From the NCBI RefSeq assembly GCF_004210375.1, contig NC_134835.1, positions 72,012,447 to 72,076,446 on the forward strand: 64,000 nucleotides of DNA, written 5' to 3'. Below the pieces are notes generated by a model. That model did no database searches. It was not told the DNA's origin and worked only from the letters and a program-made list of their open reading frames with translations. Source of the stretch: Tachypleus tridentatus (lineage: Eukaryota; Arthropoda; Merostomata; Xiphosura; Limulidae). Of the stretch, positions 53,101-63,557 are shown one piece after another; within the stretch, counting starts at the first letter, position 1; every line of letters begins with the position of its first letter. Position numbers and translations under genes: made by a program.

Positions 53101-56100
53101 TTATTTTTGCATTTAGTTTGTCGTAGTTCTTACCATTGCCTAGTAGCCATAATTTAAAACTTTCTTTATGACTGAGCTAATAGCCATATCGAACAAACCA
53201 GCTTATACATTTTTTAAATGTAAACTATACATTAAAAAAAAAACTCTCTTCTTCCGCTGAACTGATCCCACATGTCCAATCATTATGTGTAGCTACAATC
53301 TAATTCACATAATAGGCTATTTTGGTACTAATTTCATAAAAATAATTTAGTGAATAATGTAGAAGTCTGTTATATTTGTGCATAAAATTTGAAATAAATC
53401 TTGGTGCTATGTTTGCTGTAGTTAATATTGAATTTTGTATTTCTTGTAAATGTTTTGTGATATGGTACTATGTTTATCCATGCAAGATGTGCATTTTGTA
53501 TTACTCTGTAAGTATGTGTTTTGTATATCTTAATTATATTATTGGGTTAGGTTCTGTTATTTTTACCTTTCAGATTTCATGCATAATTCAAACATTGCCA
53601 GACTTTTGTTTGGATATTATATAAATAGCCCACGTTACTTGAATCGTGGGTTATCCTAGGAATTGGGCTGATATAATGATCTAGAGAAGGTTTTCAAGGA
53701 TATATATATAGTGTTGGTAGATTTCTTTTATGTTTTTCTAATTTTGCTAAGACTACTCATTGATTATTGAGGACCTTAATTTTGATACACTACTTGTGAT
53801 AATATTATTTAATATTTGTTGCAGGTACTAATAGTTGTGAATATACATGAATTGGATCATTTAGGTGCATTTTGCTGGCATACATAATGAATAGGATAGG
53901 GCTAACTACCTCCACTTGTGACTCCTCAGACTCTGGAGTAAAATAGTCTTGAAGGTTTCCCCAACAATTATTTTAAACTTTCTGCCTTCCAGAAAGTTGG
54001 ATAGCCAGCAAATGGTAGTCCATTTCAGATGTATGGAACCTTAGACTGCTATGCTGCATAATGTTGAGTATTTTCTCAAAATCAAGAAAACATGCAACAG
54101 TGCATTCTTTCTTATTAAACCTATATGTTATTGATTCTGTGAATCTAAGTGATCAGTTGTTTGAATTTTTGGAATTCATTTTTGAAGTCATCTCTGAAAA
54201 TGTAGAAGTTTGATTGTTGATTATTCATTCTAAAATTTTGCCTGTACAGTTGGTGTGGCTGATCAGTTGGCAGATGTTGTGTTTATTGGCCAGCTTCCCT
54301 CCTCTGTGGAACATTAATACAATGATTTACTTCCAAGAAGTGGGGATGTATTCAGATTTTAGAGAAAGAATAAAAAGTGCAGTTGAGTGTTTGAATATTG
54401 TACATGTCAGGCAGTAAAACTATAAAATTAAACCATATATATGTGAAAGGATAAACAGTTGAGTGTCTGAAGATAATGAAATGATTGCAAATGATTCATT
54501 CAAAGAAGAGGAAAAACTGTATTCATTTTGTCCCAAAAGTTTTACAATGTCATATTACTGTGCATTGATTATTTAGCTAAAGGTAGTGTTAGGATAGGGA
54601 AAATAACAGATGAAATATAAACTTTTATCTGACAAAACTTAGATATTCATTTGGGAGATTTTAGAAATAAAACAAATGAAATGTAAAAAGTATAAGATGA
54701 AATGATGTATTTTTAATCTTAGAATGAAAGCCACCTTCCAATCATAATGAATCAGTGGATGCTTTCAAAATTTACAGCAATTATTTACTGTAAATACTTA
54801 TTTTTTTTTTTGTATACAACAGTCTTGTAATGTTTACTTAAGCATGCAAAGTGTTGTGAAGATATACTTCATTTGGATTTTTAGTATATAATGCATTATA
54901 ATTTTCAAATTTGCTTAAAATACTGACTTGTACCTGGAGGGTTAGATCTTTCAGTTAAGGTGACTTTGGTAATTTTATTTAAGTTTTATGGATGATTAAA
55001 TAACAAAAGATTTTGATTATAAATAGATTTTATGTTGCCATGGTTCTTGAAAAAAACTAATTGTCTTGTACTTCATGAACATGTATTTAACTTGTATAGT
55101 TTCGTAAATTTACAATTGTCCATTTATCTGTAATAGGAGGATAACAGTATCAAATGGTCATCTAGGTGGGATTATATCCTGGAATCTATGCCACACACGA
55201 ATATTCAGTGGTTCAGGTGAGTTGGTTCTGAATCAGCATTGAGTTTTAAGTTAAAATGATACTCAAAGAAATTAATTCTTGTGCATATATTAAACAGCTT
55301 GTTAAATTAAAGATTAAAATACTTGTATCTTGTTTGGAACCTCTTTGGTGCTCTATTAGTTTGTTTGTGAAATGTGAAAGATGAAACCTTTTCGCTTGTG
55401 GGTATTGCTATGAATACAAGCAAATATTTAAATCTTAATATCAAATAATGCTAGGTAATGTTAAATGTTTTATTCAAAAAAACAACAAACATTACAACAA
55501 GAGACATTAAGTAAAAATAATTTTACCTGTACTTACACAGTTTTTCAATTAGAGCAGTAATTTCAATTTTGATATTTTGTCATTTTGCTACACTTAGTGT
55601 AATTCACAGGGAGGGATAAAGGTAATTTTCCATATTTCATTTCTGCACAGTTCTAAGGAGTCTCACTTGTAAATAATGCACCTGTTAGTTTTTCTAGAAT
55701 TTTTACAGTGATTCTAGAGCATATGTTTACATTTCCTGTCATTCAATGAGAATGTATTTGTCCATATCTTGTTTCTCATACGATTTTTCTGTTCTCAATT
55801 TGAAGTTTTAATGTTACATCTTTTTTTTCTCCATCCTTTAATATCAAGGTATCACAGCATATAGTCTGTACAATTACTAGTGAAGGCCAGGTTTCAGAAT
55901 TGCTGCTGACAAAGTGTAGATGTCATTTCTATCAATGTTAGAGTGATTAGTAGTGTGAGTTGTAGTTTATGGTTTTGAGAGAAAGTGATTAGATGGAGTT
56001 CTTGCAAGGATGAACAATTGAATCTTGTGGAATGTTTACAACAATTAGATCTTTGAGGTTTTTAATTTGTTTAGATGTTCCTTTTGTTACTGAAAATATT

Positions 56101-59100
56101 TTGTATTTTAAATTATATTGGTTTGAAAGCTATGGAAATTTCCTTCAACAACAATATATCAGGTATTTATTTAGTTCTAGTGAGTACATAAGCAATGGCA
56201 GAATATTCCAGTGTCTTAAAATCATCATTTGTTCAATATTTTGTTAATTTTAACTTACTCAAACAATTCACATAAATAAAAGAACATATTATAATATGTA
56301 AAAGAAACTATATTTGTTCAGTTTTCATTGATCTTAGCTAAGAATGCTATTAGTAAAAATATTACCTAGCTTGAAAAAGATAATGGTCACATACACTATA
56401 TTAAGTTTTTTTTATTTCCATAATTACTTGTATCATGCTTTCACTAAGTTACATGAAATATGTGCAAAAGAATATGTTAGCAGAAAGTAAGAAAGGTTTG
56501 ATCATAAAGTGGGAATCAGTAAGTGTGTGGGATAATGTATAAATTGTGTATATACATTGACTTTGTTTTAATAGTTGATTCATGCCTATTGTTGTAGTTG
56601 TAACATTATATTCTATGAGGAAAAAATATGGAAACTTGATTAAAAGTTCAGATAACTTGTGAAGTGAAGAAAGTAATCAAATCTTAGCTGAAGTTAAGTA
56701 TTTTTATACTTGTGATTTATTAAGTTAAACTATTAGAGATGTAAAATTTCAACTTGTATGAGGTTAAGCAAATAACACATAGAAAACTTGACTGTGGGAT
56801 GTAATATACTGATACATATTTCAGCCTTTACTCTTCTTTCTCTGACAATTTATTTTTTACATGAGTTGAGGAATAGAAGAAAACTGTAAGGATTACAGGT
56901 CTTAATTTGCTTGTATTGATCGGAACATACTTTTTGAATGCTTTAATCTGGTCTTTGTTCAGTACTTTAGGACTTAGTAAAGTTTCTTGCTTGGAAATTA
57001 TGCTTTTTTTTCACTGAAGTGAAACATTTATTCAGTACTGTTTTAATGACAATTATTTTTTCATTTCAGTATTCTGAACTCATTGGTAATTGTCCTCTTT
57101 CTGACTGGCATGGTTGCAATGATTCTTCTTCGCACTCTGCATAAAGATATTGCTCGTTATAATCAAATAGACTCTGGGGTAGGTACAAATCTTTAAATTA
57201 GATTTTTAAAGTATGATAAATGCTAGACATTAAAATATTTCTCACTCTACTTGCTTAAGTGTGTGATAGACCTTGTGTATCATAACATAGTAATATATGG
57301 ACAATATGTACTGTTTGGTAGCTCAGTGTGGTAGCTTCTTAATTAGAAGTTACTGGGTATTTTTCATTACAATATTTTAATATTAATTATGACTGTAATA
57401 AAAAAAAATTGTCAAAATTTGCTAGTTCATAATGCTCTTACTTAATCATGTTAGAACTTTTAATTAGCTACAGTTATGTTGTTAATGAAGTCCACAGGTA
57501 CACATTCAGCTATTTGAAGAGCTACATGTGATGAAACATGAGGTATCATTCTTAAATGAAATTTTACTGTCTGTTATTAGAAGTACTTTAATGAACAAGG
57601 TGTAATTTGAAATAGTAATTAGCTTTTACTTCATAGGTTGATTATTTTGTTAAGTATGCAGCTTATCTTGCCATGCTGCAAAAAAATATGAAACTAAACT
57701 TTTCATGAGATGTTAAAAATGTACTGAACTTGTATGTAAATGTGAGAAAAGTATTTTCAAGTTTATCTTCAGGTACATTTTAAAACATCATAAAAAAACT
57801 CCCTTTTGGAATTGAAAAGAAATTGTTGTGATCTTTACAGAATGTAAATAATTGTGACTCTTAGGAGTATACATTACTAACTTCAGTCATCTGTTTGTGA
57901 CGTGTGTGTAGGATGATGCACAAGAAGAGTTTGGATGGAAGCTGGTTCATGGTGACGTTTTTCGTCCTCCTAGAAAAGGAATGTTACTATCTGTGTTCCT
58001 AGGCAGTGGAGTACAGGTTTTCTTCATGACACTGATTACTCTCTGTAGGTGTCATTAAATTACTTCTTTTCTCTTTTGGTATGGAAAAAATATAATTAAT
58101 TTGTATTCATAGGAGACAGGAAAGTTTATCAAGGCATGGTTACTTTCTCTTCATATTGGTAAATTGTCAGTTACCATTGTTTTTACCAGAAAATTAGAGA
58201 TATTAAATCTGTCTTGGTTTAGTGATGTTGTGTATAAAATATATTCAGCATACTATGATGTTCAATTATCTGGTTGTGTATCCAATGTAGAAATATTTTT
58301 AGTGTATTTTAATACAAGTATCTCATTTCTGTGTAGCTTGCACATGATCTAAAGGTGAATAATGATTTGAAGATAGAATTTTAATTGTGTTATGCTGCAT
58401 TAAAATTATGAATTTTCAAATGCTAATTTGTCTTCATGATATATTCATTCATTTCTAAAGGATAATAGTTTCCAGTTTTACTTGCAGAGTGATTAAAAAA
58501 TTCAACAGTTCCTTGTTACAGTGATTTCAACTGCCATTAAGAACTCCTAAATAACATTTAACTAATTGAATATTTTAAAGTGATTAAGTAATGGGAGTGA
58601 ATCATTTTCTTGTATAGAATACTTAGTATGAGTGGTTAGAGATGTAATGGTTGATTGTATAGAGTACTTAGTATAAGTCGTTAGAGATGTAATGCTTGAG
58701 AAATATGGATAGGTACACAAAATCTAGGATGTACAAGTGTGATAAAAATTGGAGAACCAATTTAATATAACATTCAAAATTCATTATTTCTTTCTTTCTT
58801 TTCTTTTTGTTTTGCAAATTATTGAAATAAAATGGGCCTCTGGGTTTTGTGGATTTTTTTTGTAAAATATTATTTCCATATATATATAAAATTTTTTCTC
58901 AATCAGGTTAAGTGATAGAAAATCTTATCTTGGAACAACGAGCCATTAAATTTCTACTTGTTGATTTTGCTGAATGATTCATTGTAACCTTAATTTTGTA
59001 CTCTACAAAGATAAAAGTTTACAAAACTAGTGTAAATTGTATTTAAAATTTATTACTTCTTTAATTTAGAATATTAAAGTGATTTTTTTTTCCTGTACTG

Positions 59101-62100
59101 TTACTCCGTAATTACTCTTTCCTTTTTTTGTTTTCTAGTTTTTGCCTGTCTTGGCTTCTTGTCTCCAGCTAACAGAGGAGCTTTAATGACCTGTGCAATG
59201 GTATGTTTTATTAATCTATGAGCTGTAAACCACTTGCATGGGTCAAAATGATTACTGTTCATTACTGCTGCTCAGCTTTACTATAATACTTAAACACACT
59301 AATTCTAAATTGCAATTTTATAATAAAAAAACTGAAAACTATTTTTTCTGTAGAAACCAGATTATACATCACAGTGAACTACAGAAAATTAAGATAATTA
59401 GCACCCATTGTTTTATCTTTTAGGCATAGCATAAACCATTATATGTGAGAGTAAAGATTATTTTGTCTAGTATGTGATGGTTTTGACTTTCAGTTTATAT
59501 TAAAGCTGAATAAAACATAATTGCACTTTTTTTTTCCTGAAAACAGTTTGAAATTATTGAGGATTTTCAGAATTAAGAAGATGTTCTTCAAAAAGTATCT
59601 TCAGTATTATATATGACCTCAGGCTTTAAAGTTATTTGCATTGCATAAAAATTATCACTACTAACTCTAATTATCTACATATTTATTATCTTAATAAATT
59701 AGCAAACATAAGTTCTTTCAAGGTAATTTGATTATAAAGATAAAAATAGATAAATCTATGTATATTTTGTTTCTGCTGTATTAAGAATTATAATGCTAAA
59801 AGTTTGTGTTTGTTTCGCTATGTACTAAGCAGCAAACTCTCTATTCATTATGAACAACTGTTTATTGGATTTTCTTCTTAAACTCTTTGCAAAAAGATTT
59901 CTACTAATAGTAGATAGCCACTATTAGTAATTTCTAGTAACTTTACTGCTGCTTTTAATGATAGAATAAAAGTGACACCAACTGTAATATATGTTTTCAT
60001 TATTTCTTATATTCTTATGCTCAGTTCTTGCTATTAAGTTTTCCTTGTTTATGTAATGATATTAATGGTCTCAATAAATTTCTTTTTAATATACAACTTT
60101 TATTAAATCAAGACTAGTTGATGACATTTAATTGATAGGTAAAGTTATTTGTATAAATAAAAATTAAGTCAGAATGTAACACTGTGATAGAGAAAGAAAC
60201 CACAAAATAAGATGGTAGTTCCAGTATGCAAATGAATATATAGTGTGAATAAAACCTCTTGTAGTGTGTTGGTATTACTAGTAAGTGCACATTTGTCTGT
60301 TTAGTGAAAAGTTAGTGACAGCTTATCTTTTACTTGGTACTTAATTTGACTTATAAATAAATAGTTTTGGTGAGGATTAACTGTTGAAATATATAAAAGA
60401 AATGTAATATTTGCATTTTATTTTACTCTAGTTTGTTTACTCATAACATGTCGTCTACCCACTAAGAGTATTTCCATTCAAACTTCTTTATTATTTCAGG
60501 TTTTGTTTGTGTGTTTAGGCACACCAGCTGGTTATTTTTCTGCACGAATTTACAAAAGTAAGTCTACTTTTACTTCTATATGGTTTATTTCAAGAAGACC
60601 TGAAACTTAATTGAGTTTTTAAATTAATTAATAAAATCTTTCTTTATTCAATATTAAAGCTTATTCCTCAAATATTTTTAAAGATCCTTTAGTTATTTGG
60701 ACTGTTTATTTTTTACGGTACCATGTAGATATGATTTTGATTAAGTGGCCAACACTATATTTTAGTTCTTTCTTGTCTGTAATGGTATTATACTCATTCC
60801 AGCCAAGTCTGGGTGATACTAGTTTTAGAGATGTTCACGTTCTGAGGTAAAATTTAAAACATAATTTTAAGGTTGAAATTGCCTAACAGTAAAACTCAGT
60901 CTTGCCATTTTTTATATACATAATATAGATACTTAAATCACATTTAATTGTATCCCAAGTGGTATAATCATTTATGTTTAGAACAGAATTTGTGTTATAG
61001 TCTGTAATTGCATATTTGTACACTAGTTGATTAGGTTAAGATTTTTTAAGCCATTAGAAATGAAATAGTTTATTCAATTTTTTGTAACTGATTGAGTTGT
61101 TTGTATGGAAAATTTATTATTAGACGGTGCTTTCATAATATTATGTTAGCAATAATATCTGTTCAAAACCAGCTACATTTATCAGTCAGAACTAAAAATT
61201 CACCCAGTAAATAGTTAATTTAGCATAGTGATATAACTAGGATTATGCAGTGTCATAAAATAATCTTCTAATTATTAGAATGTGTTGATTCATCATTTGG
61301 GAATATTTGGTAATGCAGATAATATAGTTTTATTTCTAAAGAAAGAGTAATCTGATATTTTTATTTTAAAAAAACAAATGCTAATACTTGTTCAGAAAAC
61401 TATTTTGATGTCAATCTTGCTCCAATCGACACAGGTCAAAGGCCATGCCATCCTGTTTGTTGACTCTCATACAAAATGTTATTCAGCTGTAATTTGATGA
61501 ACCTATGTCAATAAGTTTGGCATCAAATTGAAGACTATATTTCATATTTTCGTGTTATACATTAGTTAATTTTTTATTTTAAAGGTAAATAAATAAATTT
61601 TTGTATGTTATGTGGTATGTTGAAATTAGATTTCAATTACAGTGGCTATAGTTTGTTAAGAATTAGGAAGTCAGAATACCTGTATTGACAAGCTAGATTG
61701 TAAAATAGAAACATGCTATCTTTTCTATTAGTTGAAATATTGTTTATGTACTGAATAAACACTGGCCCTGCTCACTTCTTTCCATTTTTAGAAATGCTCC
61801 CTTGTATGTGCTTACTTCTCTCTCACATATGAATAACCAACCAAAAGCTCAGAATTTCCCCTACTACCTTTTTCCAGCCACTTAGAAGAATTATGACACT
61901 AACTCATTCTTTCAAAACAAGATTTCAGGGCAGTAGGTTGAGTCTTTAGTTTGCTCCAAATTTCCTATTTTTATAGATGCAAATACATCTCAGTTACTAA
62001 GATTATTAAACTATAGTGGGAATAAGTGGAATAATTTGTTATTTTGTTTATTTCAGATATATACATAAAACCTAGTAGCACCAATCAGTAAACTAAGAGT

Positions 62101-63557
62101 TCAACACAGTAGTTCAAGCACTAAATTTGTATCATAGTGGCCCAGTGAACATGGGCCATAAGCATGGTTTCACTAGTATTTAAATATATCTACTATCCAT
62201 CCAGTGATGGATAACTAGTTTAATTTAATTGTAAAACTTGTCTGAGAGTAGGCAAAATGTTGCTGTATAAATAAGAATATTTAGATATCTTTGCTGTCCC
62301 TAATTTCATGTACATTTCTGTAGACAACAGTTGAATAATGGTAGTAAATAAAATATATGCTTATTTCTTTAATGTAATTAATCAATATCCAGTATAATTT
62401 ATTATGAATATGTCTGTGATATTTCCTAACTAATTTCATATATATATATTTTGTAATTTGATATGGTCATTTATTCCAAACTAATTTGTTCAATTTGTCA
62501 GATGTAGGTAAAACTGTGAACTGTTTCTTCTCCTTGTAGGTTTTTCTGGTGAAAAGTGGAAATCTAATGTGTTGTTGACAGCACTTCTCTGTCCAGGGTT
62601 TGTATTAAATGCTTGTATCTCAAAATGTAATCATGTTTTAATTCTATTCAAGTCCTATTTATATATGTTTATACATACAAATTCAATAAGTATTAAAATC
62701 AATGCCAAATGTGATCCTCTGTTTACTTGGAACAAAAGAAAACTAGAAAACTTAGGTTTGTCTTGTATGTCTAGTAAAGAATATAGTACCAATGAATATA
62801 AATTAAGAAAATGGTTAACTTTGATATTGTTATTGGTGTATTTTTATCAGTCTACAGACTGTCTATTTTAGTTTGCCAAACTGAAACCACTAATGAGAAA
62901 AGGAAATCAATAATCATTTAAAAATTTAATGAAAATGTTTCAAAAAATTGTACTTGTTCTAGCAAAGGCTCATCTGAAGGTGTGAAACAATTCTTTAGTC
63001 TTACTTCTTTCATTTCCTCTCTATATTGTGTTAAAATATTTTCATTAAACATCTGTTATGAAGTACAGTTTACCTGTTGCCTTTTTATCAGTAACATTAT
63101 CACTTCAGAAATTTTGTAATAAAATGTGTGAAGAGATGACCTTGTTATGTTAAAAGTACCTCTCAGTGTTTATATGAATATTTAAAAGGTTAACTAATAA
63201 AACAAGTACTTTATCTGAAAGAAATATAAATGTTAATAAGTAGGAGTGCTGAAGTTTTAACAGATTATTTATTTTGTTAAGTTTCATTTAATGGTTTTCA
63301 GACTGTATAAAAAAAATCAGGTTGTATACTTAATTATACAGGTTTTTGTTCTGAGAAAAGGCCTGGCTGATTTAAACTATTTTCTCACCCTCTCTAGTCT
63401 GCTTTTTGGTTTATTTTTCATCATGAACTTGATCCTGTGGGCCAAGGGAAGTTCTGCTGCCATACCGTTTACTACTTTGCTTGCTTTGTTGGCTCTCTGG
63501 TTTGGCATTTCTCTGCCTCTCACTTTTGTTGGTGCTTATTTTGGTTTTAAGAAAAGG
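32005..63557 (+). CDS. TM9SF2: Transmembrane 9 superfamily member 2 (nonaspanin), 14 exons, 3' partial
   Basis: Exons: 32005-32130, 34658-34725, 35533-35626, 39830-39957, 42605-42734, 44162-44307, 47981-48104, 55137-55216, 57070-57178, 57912-58044, 59139-59200, 60500-60557, 62540-62597, 63398-63557. They join into 492 codons with no frame break. TM9SF proteins are nine-span membrane proteins of the Golgi and endosomes, linked to protein sorting and glycosphingolipid metabolism. Residues 1-20 form a signal peptide, followed by [12 protein letters not shown], the family's lumenal start. The lumenal domain (to about 297) carries [26 protein letters not shown] and [16 protein letters not shown]. 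The first membrane segment is at about 300-322, followed by HKDIARYNQ and [19 protein letters not shown]. More membrane spans follow ([30 protein letters not shown]). About 170 C-terminal residues lie beyond the window. Confidence 0.96.
32395..32540. repeat. Possible repeat family R3 fragment
   Basis: Contains 'attctaacatgaaaat(c/g)aac' and 'ggactgactcccaaagg' blocks resembling the middle of R3. Short and diverged. Confidence 0.3.
33245..34145 (-). mobile_element. CR1-like LINE fragment in TM9SF2 intron 1
   Basis: Minus strand encodes broken parts of the CR1 RT C-terminus: [22 protein letters not shown]. The DNA of 33560-33680 is closely similar to 49210-49330 of the larger CR1 copy. The part beyond 33760 is more doubtful. 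Confidence 0.7.
34199..34263 (+). mobile_element. tRNA-derived SINE (type 2), 3' fragment
   Basis: Reads from a decayed box B (GTTTTGATACC) through GGTGGGCAGAATACAGATAATCC to TTTGTGTTTAAC. The same order is seen in the SINE at 45699-45815. Confidence 0.65.
34658..34725 (+). CDS. TM9SF2: TM9SF2 exon 2: [15 protein letters not shown]
   Basis: 68-nt exon with the hallmark N-terminal TM9SF motif. It ends with two bases of a split His codon; donor gtgagt. Confidence 0.94.
34726..35532. other. TM9SF2: TM9SF2 intron 2, nothing recognised
   Basis: No repeat or coding homology beyond the intron itself. Confidence 0.5.
35533..35626 (+). CDS. TM9SF2: TM9SF2 exon 3: [12 protein letters not shown]
   Basis: 94-nt exon encoding HFDFC and the conserved NLGQ.FGERI..SPYK segment. 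The acceptor, actgtaag, is purine-rich for a splice site, but phase and homology support it. Confidence 0.92.
35627..37522. other. TM9SF2: TM9SF2 intron 3, 5' half, nothing recognised
   Basis: AT-rich, with short AT and AC runs only. Confidence 0.5.
37523..38299. repeat. Repeat family R1, copy B, with internal duplication
   Basis: Same block order as copy A at 2247-2925, but its second half is duplicated in tandem (37702-37988 and 37989-38275). Confidence 0.65.
37702..38275. repeat. Tandem duplication of 287 bp
   Basis: Two head-to-tail units, 37702-37988 and 37989-38275. I see essentially one substitution (agtagtAtattg against agtagtCtattg) until the last few bases. Either recent or an assembly artefact. 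Confidence 0.92.
39160..39421. repeat. Degenerate minisatellite, 61-63-bp period
   Basis: Units start at about 39203, 39264, 39327 and 39388, with a partial unit before. Each has the form aaatggctgttt.tttc..gatatagc.cttgtag. followed by a tgtcat block. Confidence 0.75.
39830..39957 (+). CDS. TM9SF2: TM9SF2 exon 4: NYQHHW lumenal segment
   Basis: 128-nt exon with a Cys pair (CTNLC), matching the KETCKLVC region of vertebrate TM9SF2. It ends in NYQHH and a split Trp codon; donor gtgtgt. Confidence 0.93.
39958..42604. other. TM9SF2: TM9SF2 intron 4; repeat R2 and short direct repeats
   Basis: Holds R2 copy A (40368-40966) and a pair of related 26-bp direct repeats (41711-41736 and 41864-41889). 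Otherwise featureless. Confidence 0.5.
40368..40966 (+). repeat. Repeat family R2, copy A
   Basis: Collinear with 61435-62001. It starts gtcaaaggc, then gtttgttgactc, ttatacattagttaatt, ttttctatt.gttga, gaataacca.ccaaaa and ends agttactaag. Orientation is that of copy B; coding content is unknown. Confidence 0.75.
42605..42734 (+). CDS. TM9SF2: TM9SF2 exon 5: [10 protein letters not shown]
   Basis: 130-nt exon encoding [20 protein letters not shown] and FPMGCYV, a very conserved lumenal block with paired cysteines. Confidence 0.95.
42735..44161. other. TM9SF2: TM9SF2 intron 5, nothing recognised
   Basis: AT-rich intron without a supported feature. Confidence 0.5.
44162..44307 (+). CDS. TM9SF2: TM9SF2 exon 6: YLFNHVDI lumenal segment
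   Basis: 146-nt exon encoding [18 protein letters not shown] and a glycine-rich [15 protein letters not shown]. It is somewhat longer in the loop than the human sequence. Confidence 0.93.
45699..45815 (+). mobile_element. tRNA-derived SINE (type 2)
   Basis: tRNA-like head with an acceptor-like GTGGACTTACAATGCTAGAA and box B GGGTTTTTGATACC. The tail is ACACAGATAGGATATTGTG..GCTTTG..TTAACTTCAAACAAA. The tail shares the CAGATAG core with the type 1 SINE and the Jockey LINE. Confidence 0.75.
46752..46862 (+). mobile_element. tRNA-derived SINE (type 3 or diverged type 2)
   Basis: The head has CCAGTAAGACAGCTGTTAGTCTA (box A-like) and GAGTTCAGTTCTC (decayed box B). The tail is ATAGCCCAGTGTAGCTTTACTCTAATACAAACAAACC. 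Confidence 0.65.
47981..48104 (+). CDS. TM9SF2: TM9SF2 exon 7: lumenal segment before TM1
   Basis: 124-nt exon encoding a conserved Cys and NYTYSVTYN, equivalent to the AYTYSVSF motif of vertebrates. Followed by the 7-kb intron that holds the nested transposons. Confidence 0.92.
48740..51252 (-). mobile_element. CR1-like LINE, 3' part (left of Tc1)
   Basis: Read on the minus strand in CR1 order. An endonuclease remnant comes first ([10 protein letters not shown], then [11 protein letters not shown] and [10 protein letters not shown], 51045-50850). RT follows with [18 protein letters not shown] (50250-50200) and a palm at 49450-49461 where the catalytic FADD reads FTND. The C-terminal [21 protein letters not shown] and [11 protein letters not shown] lie at 49290-49150, and [13 protein letters not shown] near 49050. 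Multiple stops. Confidence 0.85.
51253..52843 (+). mobile_element. Tc1 transposon with long IR/DR-type inverted repeats
   Basis: 1591 bp, flanked by TA at 51251-51252 and 52844-52845. Inverted repeats of about 225 bp (51253-51478 and 52617-52843) start ca(g/a)ttacga(c/t)agaaagtgt. Each holds a second internal copy of the agaagtgtt motif, the two-site IR/DR plan of Sleeping Beauty-like Tc1 elements. It encodes a degenerate transposase. It is inserted in the endonuclease part of a CR1 LINE. Confidence 0.9.
51700..52625 (+). pseudogene. Tc1 transposase pseudogene (DD34E)
   Basis: N-terminal DNA-binding remnant [18 protein letters not shown] at 51707-51760, in a different frame from the catalytic part, so at least one frameshift lies between. 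The catalytic part keeps one frame: WSDET with the first Asp at 52062-52064; [10 protein letters not shown], in which the second catalytic Asp reads Asn (52335-52337); and NPIENVW with the Glu at 52440-52442. The 34-residue spacing is the Tc1 signature. Stops at 52128-52130 (TGA) and 52416-52418 (TAG) further inactivate it. Confidence 0.88.
52844..53160 (-). mobile_element. CR1-like LINE, 5' part (right of Tc1)
   Basis: Minus strand gives [20 protein letters not shown] and [22 protein letters not shown], the N-terminal half of a CR1 endonuclease. It is continuous in order with 48740-51252 once the Tc1 element is set aside. Confidence 0.75.
53161..53859. other. TM9SF2: TM9SF2 intron 7, unclassified part
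   Basis: AT-rich; may be LINE flank, but no motif was seen. Confidence 0.4.
53860..54420 (-). mobile_element. Second degenerate LINE RT fragment
   Basis: Minus strand shows [22 protein letters not shown] (equivalent to NYRPISLTS..GKILE) near 54290-54230. It then shows [16 protein letters not shown] and [14 protein letters not shown] (equivalent to SGVPQGSVLGPILF) near 54005-53890. Frameshifted and short. Confidence 0.65.
54579..54875. repeat. Repeat family R3, copy D
   Basis: Shares 'gtatttttaatcttagaatgaaa', 'cttgtaatgtttact' and 'gttgtgaagatatac' blocks, in order, with copies A to C. Confidence 0.5.
55137..55216 (+). CDS. TM9SF2: TM9SF2 exon 8: [18 protein letters not shown]
   Basis: 80-nt exon with the juxtamembrane motif [13 protein letters not shown], nearly invariant in the family. 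The phase-0 acceptor aatag at 55136 is required by exon 7. Confidence 0.95.
55217..57069. other. TM9SF2: TM9SF2 intron 8, nothing recognised
   Basis: AT-rich intron; no supported feature. Confidence 0.5.
57070..57178 (+). CDS. TM9SF2: TM9SF2 exon 9: first transmembrane helix
   Basis: 109-nt exon encoding the helix [20 protein letters not shown] and the cytosolic [12 protein letters not shown] motif. Donor gtaggt. Confidence 0.96.
57179..57911. other. TM9SF2: TM9SF2 intron 9, nothing recognised
   Basis: AT-rich intron; no supported feature. Confidence 0.5.
57912..58044 (+). CDS. TM9SF2: TM9SF2 exon 10: [15 protein letters not shown]
   Basis: 133-nt exon encoding the cytosolic loop [19 protein letters not shown] and the start of the second membrane helix, with the family hallmark GSGVQ. 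Confidence 0.96.
58045..59138. other. TM9SF2: TM9SF2 intron 10; short tandem duplication only
   Basis: Carries the 45-bp duplication at 58611-58700; nothing else recognised. Confidence 0.5.
58611..58700. repeat. Two tandem 45-bp units
   Basis: Unit tgtataga(a/g)tacttagtat(g/a)agt(g/c)gttagagatgtaatg(g/c)ttga, starting at 58611 and 58656, with a few substitutions. Confidence 0.85.
59139..59200 (+). CDS. TM9SF2: TM9SF2 exon 11: [16 protein letters not shown]
   Basis: 62-nt exon encoding the invariant SPANRGAL loop between membrane helices. Confidence 0.95.
59201..60499. other. TM9SF2: TM9SF2 intron 11, nothing recognised
   Basis: AT-rich intron; no supported feature. Confidence 0.5.
60500..60557 (+). 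CDS. TM9SF2: TM9SF2 exon 12: [13 protein letters not shown]
   Basis: 58-nt exon encoding the end of a helix and the GYFSARIYK motif; acceptor tttcag, donor gtaagt. Confidence 0.94.
60558..62539. other. TM9SF2: TM9SF2 intron 12; one R2 repeat
   Basis: R2 copy B occupies 61435-62001. The rest shows no recognisable feature. Confidence 0.5.
61435..62001 (+). repeat. Repeat family R2, copy B
   Basis: Collinear with 40368-40966 over about 570 bp, same orientation, moderately diverged. No coding motif seen. Confidence 0.75.
62540..62597 (+). CDS. TM9SF2: TM9SF2 exon 13: [15 protein letters not shown]
   Basis: 58-nt exon encoding [17 protein letters not shown]. The end at 62597 is set by phase with the next exon. 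The donor GTTTGT is weak. Confidence 0.88.
62598..63397. other. TM9SF2: TM9SF2 intron 13, nothing recognised
   Basis: Open reading continues from exon 13 to 62871, but it loses TM9SF2 similarity right after CPG, so it is taken as intron. Confidence 0.6.
63398..63557 (+). CDS. TM9SF2: TM9SF2 exon 14: [19 protein letters not shown]
   Basis: 160-nt exon encoding two membrane helices joined by [10 protein letters not shown], ending [10 protein letters not shown]. Donor gtaagt. Reading continues beyond the window. Confidence 0.95.

Noticed and set aside
62598-62871. Extension of TM9SF2 exon 13 to the stop at 62871
   Set aside because: Similarity ends exactly at CPG, and exon 14 continues the family sequence in phase, so this is intron read-through.
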